From Bacillota bacterium (GTDB lineage: Bacteria > Bacillota > Clostridia > Oscillospirales > Acutalibacteraceae): a DNA stretch of 64,000 nucleotides. The position numbers and the translations under genes are program-made. The stretch covers positions 1 to 64,000 of the forward strand of contig JAETSA010000004.1 of NCBI GenBank assembly GCA_021769885.1, written 5' to 3'. Below are positions 57,045 to 64,000 of the stretch, piece after piece (position 1 is the stretch's first letter; every line of letters begins with the position of its first letter). The notes beneath the pieces are model-generated. The model saw nothing but the letters and a program-made list of their open reading frames with translations. It was not told where the DNA came from and did not search any database.

Positions 57045-57512
57045 ATATCTTCGCAAACCGTTGATTTTACTTCATTTCGGTATGCTTTTTATATTTAATT
57101 GTCAAATGCGTTTCGGGGTAGTTTACCTGTCAGCTTGCGCTCCCAGCTGAGCTACGCCCCCATATGTTCGCAAACCGTTGATTTTACTTCGTTTCGGTAT
57201 GCTTTTTATATTCAATTGTCAAATGCGTTTCGGGGTAGTTTACCTGTCGGCTTGCGCTCCCAGCTGAGCTACGCCCCCATATATTCGCAAACCTTTGATT
57301 TTACTTCATTTCGGTATGCTTTTTATATTTAATTGTCAAATGCGTTTCGGGGTAGTTTACCTGTCAGCTTGCGCTCCCAGCTGAGCTACGCCCCCATATA
57401 TTCGCAAACCGTTGATTTTACTTCATTTCGGTATGCTTTTTATATTTAATTGTCAAATGCATTTCGGGGTAGTTTACCTGTCAGCTTGCGCTCCCAGCTG
57501 AGCTACGCCCCC
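57045..57512 (-). repeat. Four 117-bp tandem repeats, each with a tRNA-Ala 5' fragment
   Basis: The motif GGGGGCGTAGCTCAGCTGGG (minus strand) ends at 57161, 57278, 57395 and 57512, exactly 117 bases apart and also 117 bases from the real tRNA 5' end at 57044. In the four copies it continues AGCGCAAGC instead of AGAGCGCC, so only the acceptor 5' strand and part of the D arm are present. Each unit also holds TTGACA-like and AT-rich promoter-type sequence before the next tRNA start. Reading frames across it, on either strand, are shadows of the repeat. Confidence 0.9.
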
Positions 57513-57871
57513 GTAAAATTTGTGAGGTTATTATACCATAAGTGTGAGGCGGAGCAAGTCGCCGAACGCTATGATACAATGTTCTCCGCAATTCTTGAAA
57601 GCTTTGCTTTCTTAGAAGTGCGTGGGGTTATTATAGCATATCCTTTTTTGTTGTGCAAGCACTTTTTATGTTCATTTTTGAATATTTTTTTACTTTTCAT
57701 ATGCATTGTAATCATTTTATGCTTGGTGGGGCGTTGCAAAAGAGTTAGAAGAACAGGCTATTATAAGCAAGCACGCTTTGATTTTCGTTAAAATATACAA
57801 TATTCCCCAATTGTTTTTAGCGTTTAACACAATTTTCACGAGAAAGGATATCTTTCTGCTTTAGAATATGC
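57513..57871. other. Gene-free AT-rich spacer
   Basis: About 360 bases without a supported gene. It contains two short TTATTATA-type segments, a GAAAGCTTTGCTTTC palindrome near 57597-57611, and a T-rich tract. It separates the tRNA array from the alpha/beta hydrolase gene. Confidence 0.5.
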
Positions 57872-57877
57872 TATACT
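57868..57877 (+). promoter_or_regulatory. Extended -10 promoter for the alpha/beta hydrolase gene
   Basis: TGCTATACT (from 57869) is an extended -10, 34 bases before the start at 57911. A good -35 is not seen, as is common with TGn promoters. Confidence 0.5.
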
Positions 57878-57910
57878 AATATTTATTAAACAGAAACGGA
57901 GAAAATCGGT

Positions 57911-58906
57911 ATGGAATTTTTGACGAATGAGTTTACATATAAATCGGCTTCGGGGCTTTGTGATATTTTCGCACAGAGTGCCGCACCGACGGATTTCGGT
58001 GCGGTAAAAGGCGTGGTGCAAATCGCACACGGTATGGCGGAATACTCCAACCGCTACGCCCACTTCGCGATGGAGCTTTGCCGGCACGGCTATGCCGTTT
58101 ATATCAACGACCATTTGGGACACGGCAGTTCGGTTGCGAATGCGGACGAGCTCGGCTTCTTCGGCGACGACGGTCCGAACAGCCTTGTGGAAGATATGAA
58201 ACAGCTGACGGACATTGCGCGTCAGGAATATCCGAACGTGCCTGTGTTCCTGTTCGGGCACAGTATGGGCTCGTTCCTTGCACGCAAATATACCGCGAAG
58301 TACGGACATCAGTTAGACGGCGCAGTCTTTTGCGGGACAAGCGGTCCGAACCCCGCCGTTGGCATCGGCATTATGCTTTCGGATTATATTGTGAAGCACG
58401 AAGGCAAGCTGCACCGTTCGGCATTTTTAGACAATATGGCATTCGGCACATACAATAAAAAGACTGCCAAAAACACCAAATTCGATTGGCTTTCGCGCGA
58501 TGAAAAAGAGGTCGAAAAATACATTCACGATGAAAACTGCGGATTTTTATTCACAGCCGCAGGATTCAAAACACTGTTTTCCGTTTTGAAAGAGGTTTCT
58601 GCAAAACTGTGGTATAAAACTGTACCGGAACGTTTGCAAATCCTGCTGATTGCAGGCGACAAAGACCCTGTCGGCGAATACGGCAAGGGCGTAACGGAAG
58701 TGTACGAAACACTGCGCAAGACCGGGCATACAAATACAGTGATGAAGCTCTATCCCGAAGCACGGCACGAGCTCTTGAATGAGCTGAACCGTGATGAGGT
58801 CACTGAAGACGTGATTCGATGGTTGGATGCACGCGTCGAGGCTTTACAGGCAGAGTCGGCGGTATCCCCCGCCGCCCCGAATGCAGACGCAGAAGCCGCC
58901 GACTGA
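57911..58906 (+). CDS. Alpha/beta hydrolase, monoacylglycerol lipase/lysophospholipase-like
   Basis: 331 residues with CGGAG before the ATG. The oxyanion strand is VVQIAHGMAEYSNRYAHFA, the nucleophile elbow VFLFGHSMGSFLAR (GHSMG), the acid in LLIAGDKDPVGEYG and the histidine in PEARHELLNE: a complete triad of the serine aminopeptidase S33/MGL group. The C-terminus has an Ala-rich tail of about 20 residues. No signal peptide, so it acts in the cytoplasm on lipid monoesters or similar. It is a single-gene unit upstream of the pur operon. Confidence 0.92.
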   Translation: MEFLTNEFTYKSASGLCDIFAQSAAPTDFGAVKGVVQIAHGMAEYSNRYAHFAMELCRHGYAVYINDHLGHGSSVANADELGFFGDDGPNSLVEDMKQLTDIARQEYPNVPVFLFGHSMGSFLARKYTAKYGHQLDGAVFCGTSGPNPAVGIGIMLSDYIVKHEGKLHRSAFLDNMAFGTYNKKTAKNTKFDWLSRDEKEVEKYIHDENCGFLFTAAGFKTLFSVLKEVSAKLWYKTVPERLQILLIAGDKDPVGEYGKGVTEVYETLRKTGHTNTVMKLYPEARHELLNELNRDEVTEDVIRWLDARVEALQAESAVSPAAPNADAEAAD

Positions 58907-58992
58907 GATATTGTCATATTTCACAAAGCAAACAAGCAAAATCTGTGATAGTTGTTAATCCCGCCAATCTTGCTGTTTCGCGGTTTTTCCCC

Positions 58993-59021
58993 TTGATTTT
59001 CGGTTGCAAAAAAAGTAAAAT
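58993..59021 (+). promoter_or_regulatory. Promoter upstream of the pur leader ORF
   Basis: TTGATT (58993-58998), 17 bases, TAAAAT (59016-59021). It precedes the 43-codon ORF, the terminator-like hairpin and purE, so it may be the operon promoter with the leader region between. Confidence 0.6.
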
Positions 59022-59062
59022 ATATGGGTGATGTATATACTGTATATTCGGAGGAAGCAGAT

Positions 59063-59194
59063 TTGGTGTATTCGGAAATTCACGGTAAAAATGTATATAC
59101 GCCTTACTGTGCAGAATTGCACGGAAATTCCGAAACGCAGTGCGTAAAATTCCGTTTGAAATCGGTAAAATCTGTCTTATACGGCGTAGTGTAA
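59063..59194 (+). CDS. 43-residue leader ORF upstream of purE
   Basis: A TTG start at 59063 follows CGGAGGAAG by 8 bases, a strong ribosome site. The product is VYSEIHGKNVYTPYCAELHG, then NSETQCVKFRLKSVKSVLYG and VV. The same frame extends up to ATG 59024, which has no ribosome site. The stop codon (59192-59194) lies inside the loop/stem of a terminator hairpin that precedes purE. It resembles no protein I know. It may be a small protein with its own terminator, or a leader peptide whose translation prevents hairpin formation and so controls pur expression. Function is inference. Confidence 0.5.
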   Translation: MVYSEIHGKNVYTPYCAELHGNSETQCVKFRLKSVKSVLYGVV

Positions 59195-59207
59195 CCTACG
59201 CCGTTTT
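59181..59207 (+). terminator. Terminator/attenuator hairpin before purE
   Basis: ACGGCGTAG (59181-59189) pairs with CTACGCCGT (59196-59204) and is followed by TTTATATTTT. The stop codon of the 43-codon ORF falls in its loop region. It lies 28 bases before the purE start. Confidence 0.75.
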
Positions 59208-59234
59208 ATATTTTCATTTTGTGAGGTAAGAGCT

Positions 59235-59726
59235 ATGAAAAAAGTTGCCATTATTATGGGTTCTGACAGCGACCTGCCCATCGCCGAAAAAGCGGCGGCA
59301 CAGCTTCGCGAGTTGGACATCCCCTTTGAAGTGCACGTGATGTCCGCACACCGCACACCCGATGAAGCGTGCAGTTTTGCTAAAAATGCAAAGGCGAACG
59401 GATTCGGCGTGCTCATTTCCATTGCAGGTATGGCGGCACATTTGGGCGGCGTGCTTGCGGCAAACACCACACTGCCGATTATCGGCGTACCCGGCAAATC
59501 CTCTTTTGAGGGCTTGGACGCACTGCTTGCCACCGTACAGATGCCCTCGGGCATTCCCGTGGCGACCGTCGCGGTAAACGGTTCCAAGAATGCGGCAATT
59601 CTCGCGGCGCAAATGCTCGCTTTGAGCGATTCCGATTTGGATGCAAAGCTTGTCGCCATGCGTGAGCAAATGGCAGACGAAGTCCGCGCGAAGGACGCTA
59701 AAATCTCGGCGCAGTTTGCCGAATAA
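59235..59726 (+). CDS. purE: N5-carboxyaminoimidazole ribonucleotide mutase
   Basis: 163 residues, class I PurE length. [20 protein letters not shown] is the signature (with the active-site GSDSD), followed by SAHRTPDEA (catalytic His), [19 protein letters not shown] and [22 protein letters not shown]. It converts N5-CAIR to CAIR. No purK is adjacent in the window. Translation is from GTGAGGTAAGAGCT upstream, and it is followed by purC after 43 bases. It heads the plus-strand purine run. Confidence 0.97.
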   Translation: MKKVAIIMGSDSDLPIAEKAAAQLRELDIPFEVHVMSAHRTPDEACSFAKNAKANGFGVLISIAGMAAHLGGVLAANTTLPIIGVPGKSSFEGLDALLATVQMPSGIPVATVAVNGSKNAAILAAQMLALSDSDLDAKLVAMREQMADEVRAKDAKISAQFAE

Positions 59727-59769
59727 AAACTTCACCAAAACTGAAAGTAAAGATAAAGGAGAAAACAGT

Positions 59770-60480
59770 ATGGAAAAATTAGAACAGCTTTACGAAGGCA
59801 AGGCAAAAAAAGTATTTAAGACGGATGATCCCGAGCTTTTGATTGTCGATTACAAAGACGACGCAACCGCATTTAACGGTGAGAAAAAAGGCACGATTAT
59901 GGGCAAAGGCGTTGTCAACAATCGTATGACAAACCACGTGTTTGCACAGCTCGAAAAAGCAGGCGTTCCCACCCATTTGGTAGAAGAGCTTTCCGACCGT
60001 GAAACCTTGGTGAAAAAGGTTTCCATTGTGCCGCTGGAGGTTATCGTCCGCAATGTCGCGGCAGGCAGCTTCTCTAAACGTATGGGTGTAGCGGAAGGCA
60101 CACAGCTTCTCTGCCCGATTCTCGAATTCAGCTATAAAAACGATGACCTCGGCGACCCATTCATCAATGACGATTATGCCTTGGCACTCGGTCTTGCAAC
60201 TGCGGAAGAAATCGCAACCATTAAAGACTACACCCGCAAGGTAAACGAATTTTTGAAGGCATACTTCCTCCAAGCAGGTATGAAGCTCATCGACTTCAAA
60301 ATTGAGTTCGGCAAAACCTCGGACGGCACAATCATTCTGGCAGACGAAATCTCGCCTGATACCTGCCGTTTGTGGGATGTAAACACCAACGAAAAGCTCG
60401 ACAAAGACCGTTTCAGAAGAGATATGGGCAATGTCGAGGAAGCCTATAACGAAGTATTTAAGCGTTTGGGCTTAGCATGA
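59770..60480 (+). CDS. purC: SAICAR synthetase
   Basis: 236 residues from ATG 59770 with AAAGGAG upstream. The N-terminus [20 protein letters not shown], then [38 protein letters not shown] and [14 protein letters not shown] are the ATP and substrate blocks of SAICAR synthetase. It joins aspartate to CAIR. It lies between purE and purF with a 42-base gap to purF, in standard pathway order. Confidence 0.97.
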   Translation: MEKLEQLYEGKAKKVFKTDDPELLIVDYKDDATAFNGEKKGTIMGKGVVNNRMTNHVFAQLEKAGVPTHLVEELSDRETLVKKVSIVPLEVIVRNVAAGSFSKRMGVAEGTQLLCPILEFSYKNDDLGDPFINDDYALALGLATAEEIATIKDYTRKVNEFLKAYFLQAGMKLIDFKIEFGKTSDGTIILADEISPDTCRLWDVNTNEKLDKDRFRRDMGNVEEAYNEVFKRLGLA

Positions 60481-60522
60481 ACCCTCTCGCCTCTGCACAA
60501 ATAAAAGAAAAGAGGCAACACA

Positions 60523-61962
60523 ATGTTTGACAGTATCCACGAAGAATGCGGCGTATTCGGCATTTACAGTGAAAAGACCGATGATGTTGCCGTCAGTGCC
60601 TATTATGCGCTGTACGCTTTACAGCACCGCGGGCAGGAAAGCTGCGGCATCGCGGTAAATGACGACGGCGTAATCACCTGTCACAAAAACGCGGGACTCG
60701 TAAACGAGGTCTTCAACCAAACGGCGTTGAATGCACTCGGGGAAGGTCAGATGGCAGTCGGGCACGTGCGCTACGGCACAACAGGCGCGGGCGGGATTGC
60801 AAACGCCCAGCCGATGGTCGTAAACCACATCAAGGGCAGTATGGCACTGGCGCACAACGGCAATCTTACGAACGCCGCAGAACTGCGCAGTGCACTCGAG
60901 ATGAACGGCTCGATTTTCCACTCCACCAGTGATACAGAGGTTATCTCCTATATCATTACGAAGGAGCGCATTGCCGCACCGTCTATTGAAGCGGCAGTCT
61001 TTTCGGCAATGTATCGTTTGAAGGGTGCGTATTCCTTAATTATTATGTCCCCCTCCAAGCTGATTGCCGCACGTGACCCGCAGGGCTTTCGTCCTTTGTG
61101 CATCGGCAAAAAGGATGGGCAAATCCTGTTTGCATCGGAAACCTGCGCACTGCACGCCTTAGGTGCGGAATACATCCGAGACGTGCGCCCCGGCGAAATT
61201 GTCGTGGTGGACAAGCACGGGCTGCGTTCCATTGAGGGGCACTGCACGGACGGCAAAAAGGCACTTTGTGTGTTTGAGTATATCTATTTTGCGCGTCCCG
61301 ATTCCGAAATTGAAGGCTGTTCGGTGCACCTTGCGCGAAAAAAAGCAGGGGCGTTTTTGGCAAAGGAACATCCTGTCGAAGCGGATGTCGTCGTCGGTGT
61401 GCCCGATTCAGGGATAGACGCGGCAATCGGCTACGCAGAAGAATCGGGCATTCCCTACGGGCTCGGCTTCATTAAAAATAAGTATATCGGGCGTTCCTTT
61501 ATTCAACCGACGCAGGCACAGCGCGAAAGCGACGTGCGCATCAAGCTGAATGTTGTCCCCTCTACCGTAAAGGGCAAGCGGGTCGTGATGATTGACGATT
61601 CGATTGTGCGCGGCACGACCTCGGCGCGCATTGTAAAACAGCTTCGCGACGCGGGCGCGAGAGAAGTCCACGTCCGTGTTTCCGCACCGCCGTTTCGGCA
61701 TCCGTGCTATTTCGGCGTGGATATTGATTCCCCTGACAATTTAATTGCAAATCACCATTCTTTAGAAGAGATTTGTAAAATCATAGGCGCAGATTCCTTA
61801 GGCTATTTAAGTGTAGATAATGTGATACATTTGGCAGACGGCTGTCCTTTGGACTTCTGCACGGCGTGCTTTAACGGGGAATACCCTGTCGAACCGCCGA
61901 AAGAAAATGCAAAATCAAAATTTGAAACCAAAATCAGTAAGAAGAAATCAGGAGGCGACTAA
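60523..61962 (+). CDS. purF: Amidophosphoribosyltransferase
   Basis: 479 residues. The N-terminal Ntn-glutaminase segment is MFDSIHEECGVFGIYS; the Cys of ECGVFG becomes the nucleophile after removal of the short propeptide. GTGAGGIANAQPMVVNHIKG and LAHNGNLTNAAELRSALEM are the glutaminase core. The PRPP loop is VVMIDDSIVRGTTSARI. Late cysteines, CYFGVD and DGCPLDFCTACFNGEYP, fit the Bacillus-type [4Fe-4S] cluster. It makes phosphoribosylamine, the committed step of purine synthesis. A 5-base gap separates its stop from the purM start. Confidence 0.97.
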   Translation: MFDSIHEECGVFGIYSEKTDDVAVSAYYALYALQHRGQESCGIAVNDDGVITCHKNAGLVNEVFNQTALNALGEGQMAVGHVRYGTTGAGGIANAQPMVVNHIKGSMALAHNGNLTNAAELRSALEMNGSIFHSTSDTEVISYIITKERIAAPSIEAAVFSAMYRLKGAYSLIIMSPSKLIAARDPQGFRPLCIGKKDGQILFASETCALHALGAEYIRDVRPGEIVVVDKHGLRSIEGHCTDGKKALCVFEYIYFARPDSEIEGCSVHLARKKAGAFLAKEHPVEADVVVGVPDSGIDAAIGYAEESGIPYGLGFIKNKYIGRSFIQPTQAQRESDVRIKLNVVPSTVKGKRVVMIDDSIVRGTTSARIVKQLRDAGAREVHVRVSAPPFRHPCYFGVDIDSPDNLIANHHSLEEICKIIGADSLGYLSVDNVIHLADGCPLDFCTACFNGEYPVEPPKENAKSKFETKISKKKSGGD

Positions 61963-61966
61963 ACCT

Positions 61967-63004
61967 ATGGAAAGCAGTTTTTCGGAAAGCTACAAGGCGG
62001 CGGGTGTAGACATTACCGCCGGCTACAAATCGGTTGAACTGATGAAACAGCATATTAAACGCACCTTAAACGACGGCTGTGTTTCGGATATCGGCGGCTT
62101 CGGCGGATTGTTCCAGCCACAGCTCGCAGGGATGAAAAATCCCGTGCTCGTCAGCGGTACGGACGGTGTCGGCACGAAGCTCAAAATCGCCATGCTTTTA
62201 GATAAGCACGACACGATTGGTGTGGACTGCGTAGCAATGTGCGTCAACGACGTCATTTGCTGTGGGGCAAAGCCGTTATTTTTCTTGGATTACATCGCCT
62301 GCGGCAAAAACATCCCCGAAAAGATTGCAGAAATTGTCGGCGGCGTTGCGGAAGGCTGTGTGCAGGCAGGCTGTGCGCTCATCGGCGGCGAAACTGCCGA
62401 ACATCCGGGTATGATGGCAGAAGACGACTACGACCTTGCAGGCTTCACCGTCGGTATTGTGGACCGCGACAAGGTTTTTGATAACAAAACCGTCCAGAGC
62501 GGCGACGCAATCATTGCCCTGCCGTCCACGGGTGTGCATTCCAACGGTTTTTCGCTTGTCCGTAAAGTCTTTGACGTAGAAAACAAGGATATTAACGTCT
62601 ATTCCGATACTCTCGGCAAAACCGTCGGCGAAGCCCTTTTGACGCCGACCAAAATTTACGTAAAACCCGTTTTGGCACTCGCCGAACAGGTAGATATCAA
62701 AGCGGTTTCCCACATTACGGGCGGCGGCTTCTATGAAAACATTCCGAGAAGCATCCCCCAGGGCTTCACGGCAAAAATCGACCGCAGTGCACTTCGCATC
62801 CTGCCGATTTTCGAATTGTTGCAAAAGACGGGCAACATCCCCGAACGCGATATGTTCAACACCTACAATATGGGTGTCGGTATGAGCTTGGTCGTCGCGG
62901 CGGACAAGGCGGATGAAGCTCTGCGCATTCTGAAAGCAAACGGCGAGGACGCGTATCTCATCGGTGAAATTGCCGAGGGCGACACAGGTGTGGTGATTGC
63001 GTAA
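61967..63004 (+). CDS. purM: Phosphoribosylformylglycinamidine cyclo-ligase
   Basis: 345 residues from ATG 61967, with CAGGAGG in the end of purF. SYKAAGVDITAGYKSVELMK, GGFGGLFQ, VSGTDGVGTKLKIAM, VAMCVNDVICCGAKPLFFLD, CALIGGETAEHPGMM and HITGGGFYENIPR are the AIR synthetase blocks. It closes FGAM to AIR with ATP. Its stop shares bases with the purN start (TAATG), so the two are translationally coupled. Confidence 0.97.
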   Translation: MESSFSESYKAAGVDITAGYKSVELMKQHIKRTLNDGCVSDIGGFGGLFQPQLAGMKNPVLVSGTDGVGTKLKIAMLLDKHDTIGVDCVAMCVNDVICCGAKPLFFLDYIACGKNIPEKIAEIVGGVAEGCVQAGCALIGGETAEHPGMMAEDDYDLAGFTVGIVDRDKVFDNKTVQSGDAIIALPSTGVHSNGFSLVRKVFDVENKDINVYSDTLGKTVGEALLTPTKIYVKPVLALAEQVDIKAVSHITGGGFYENIPRSIPQGFTAKIDRSALRILPIFELLQKTGNIPERDMFNTYNMGVGMSLVVAADKADEALRILKANGEDAYLIGEIAEGDTGVVIA

Positions 63005-63630
63005 TGAAAAATATTGTCGTATTGGTTTCGGGCGGCGGCACAAACTTGCAGGCACTCATTGACGCCGAAGCGCGCGGGGAAATTCCGAACGGCAAAATCA
63101 CCTGCGTCATCGCTTCCAATGCGGAAGCCTATGCGCTCGAACGCGCGAAGCAAAACAATATTAAAACCCGTGTGCTTGTGCGCAAGGATTATGCGAATAT
63201 CTCAGAGTATTCCGCCGCTATGGTCGAGGCGCTTCGCGAAGAACAAGCCGACCTTGTGATTTACGCGGGCTTTATGACCATTTTGGACGAGCAGGTCACA
63301 AAAGCGTTCCCCTACAAAATGATGAACGTGCATCCCGCACTGATTCCGTCGTTTTGCGGCAAAGGCTTTTACGGTCTCCATGTGCACGAGGAAGTTTTAA
63401 AACGCGGCGTAAAACTGACAGGCGCGACCGTGCATTTCGTTACGGAAGTGTGCGACGGCGGTCCGATTATTTTGCAGGCGGCTGTGCCTGTATGTGAAAA
63501 TGACACGCCCGAGATTTTACAGCGGCGCGTAATGGAAGAATGCGAATGGAAGCTCCTTCCGAAAGCCGCGGCGCTGTTCTGTGACGGCAAGCTTACCGTG
63601 CAAGACGGTATTGTACATATTGATTGTTGA
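63004..63630 (+). CDS. purN: Phosphoribosylglycinamide formyltransferase
   Basis: 208 residues. The phosphate loop VLVSGGGTNLQALID, then VCVIASNAEAYALERAKQN-type ASNAEAYALERA, DLVIYAGFMTILDEQVTKAF, MMNVHPALIPSFCGKGFYG (His and Asn of the active site) and LTGATVHFVTEVCDGGPIIL (catalytic Asp region) are typical. It transfers a formyl group from 10-formyl-tetrahydrofolate to GAR. It is coupled to purM and followed after 13 bases by the IMP cyclohydrolase gene. Confidence 0.96.
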   Translation: MKNIVVLVSGGGTNLQALIDAEARGEIPNGKITCVIASNAEAYALERAKQNNIKTRVLVRKDYANISEYSAAMVEALREEQADLVIYAGFMTILDEQVTKAFPYKMMNVHPALIPSFCGKGFYGLHVHEEVLKRGVKLTGATVHFVTEVCDGGPIILQAAVPVCENDTPEILQRRVMEECEWKLLPKAAALFCDGKLTVQDGIVHIDC

Positions 63631-63643
63631 GGAAGTGTATCGA

Positions 63644-64000
63644 ATGAAAACATTGGATTTGAAAACGCTGTTATCTGAAAATGCATATCCCGGGCGCGGC
63701 ATTGTGCTCGGCAAAAGTCCCGATGGCAAAAATGCCGTAATTGGCTATTTCATTATGGGCAGAAGCGTAAACTCCCGCAACCGTGTGTTCGAAGCCACGG
63801 CGGACGGGATTCGCACCAAGGCATTTGACGAGTCGAAATTAACCGACCCGCATCTGATTATTTATTCCCCCGTGCGTGTGCTCGGTAACAAAACGATCGT
63901 CACCAACGGCGACCAGACCGACACGATTTATGACGGTATGGACAATCAGTTGACCTTTGAACAGTCCTTACGCTCCCGCGAATATGAGGACGACGCACCG
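63644..64000 (+). CDS. purO: PurO-type IMP cyclohydrolase, N-terminal part (runs off window end)
   Basis: 119 codons visible from ATG 63644, with GAGGAAG upstream; the frame is open to the last base. LKTLLSENAYPGRGIVLGKS, AVIGYFIMGRSVNSRNRVFE and LIIYSPVRVLGNKTIVTNGD match the archaeal-type IMP cyclohydrolase family (PF07826), also present in many Clostridia. It closes FAICAR to IMP, replacing the cyclohydrolase half of PurH. Its place right after purN in a bacterial pur operon supports that role. Missing C-terminus lies outside the window. Confidence 0.85.
   Translation, partial: MKTLDLKTLLSENAYPGRGIVLGKSPDGKNAVIGYFIMGRSVNSRNRVFEATADGIRTKAFDESKLTDPHLIIYSPVRVLGNKTIVTNGDQTDTIYDGMDNQLTFEQSLRSREYEDDAP

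Noticed and set aside
57045-57512. CRISPR-like periodic array
   Set aside because: The period is 117 bases and the whole unit repeats, with no unique spacers and no cas genes nearby.
57045-57512. Additional tRNA-Ala genes
   Set aside because: Only the 5' strand and part of the D arm are present; anticodon and T arms are missing in all four copies.
57099-57791. Open reading frames of 77-113 codons on the plus strand in the tRNA array
   Set aside because: They repeat the same translated unit every 39 codons and run antisense to tRNA fragments; they are shadows of the repeat.
58907-59234. Purine riboswitch upstream of purE
   Set aside because: No conserved aptamer core or matching paired arms could be found in the interval.

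Overview
The window looks like the chromosome of an anaerobic, endospore-lineage Clostridia, probably an uncultured gut Oscillospirales/Ruminococcaceae-type bacterium (inference). Support: BofA- and YunB-family sporulation proteins, a DacF-like carboxypeptidase, a PurO-type IMP cyclohydrolase in the pur operon, gut-type glycosidases (GH127, GH36), AGGAGG ribosome sites, and dispersed palindromic repeats of the kind seen in gut Clostridia. AT-rich accessory DNA alternates with core operons of more balanced composition.

Layout. 1-3350: three overlapping serine-recombinase genes, the first cut by the window start and the second lacking a catalytic domain. 3498-6195: a compact AT-rich three-gene operon encoding a TIR-domain protein, a small one-TM protein and a zinc metallopeptidase-like protein; this is the best candidate for an undescribed conflict/defence system. 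6300-9700: methyltransferase, a traX gene broken by an amber codon, a 270-bp branched inverted-repeat element, bofA and two unknown genes. 9732-12178: GH127 beta-L-arabinofuranosidase and a GNAT. 12406-25121 (minus): a 13-gene run, ruvC-ruvA-ruvB-glmM-methyltransferase-ecfA1-ecfA2-ecfT-truA-DUF5711-cvpA-pgsA-clp, with a promoter in front of ruvC. 25308-26005: an XRE regulator divergent from a DUF6809-like gene, with three operator-like repeats between them. 26015-31796 (minus): repeats, der, DUF512, rpmF, DUF177, a P-loop protein and pgi. 31967-43100: dacF-like, ligA, GH36 alpha-galactosidase, phosphoesterase, GT-C membrane protein, yunB, a FadR-type regulator and ilvC, the last with a matching operator at its promoter.

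43169-57512: scrambled accessory DNA. Two 112-bp repeats bracket a 5'-truncated Rhs tip and a truncated small ORF. The second repeat also cuts off the C-terminus of a VirB4 ATPase belonging to a decayed Tn1549-like conjugative element (VirB4, PrgI, VirB6, pilin-like DUF3852, SpaA/VaFE-type adhesin, SpoVG-like, DUF3846, AbrB, truncated Dam and DUF4314), which carries a HipA-like kinase with its own promoter. It abuts tRNA-Ala(GGC), which is itself preceded by four 117-bp tandem repeats, each holding a tRNA 5' fragment.

57911-64000: an alpha/beta hydrolase, a 43-codon ORF ending inside a terminator hairpin, then purE-purC-purF-purM-purN-purO, running off the window end. No CRISPR array or rRNA gene was seen.
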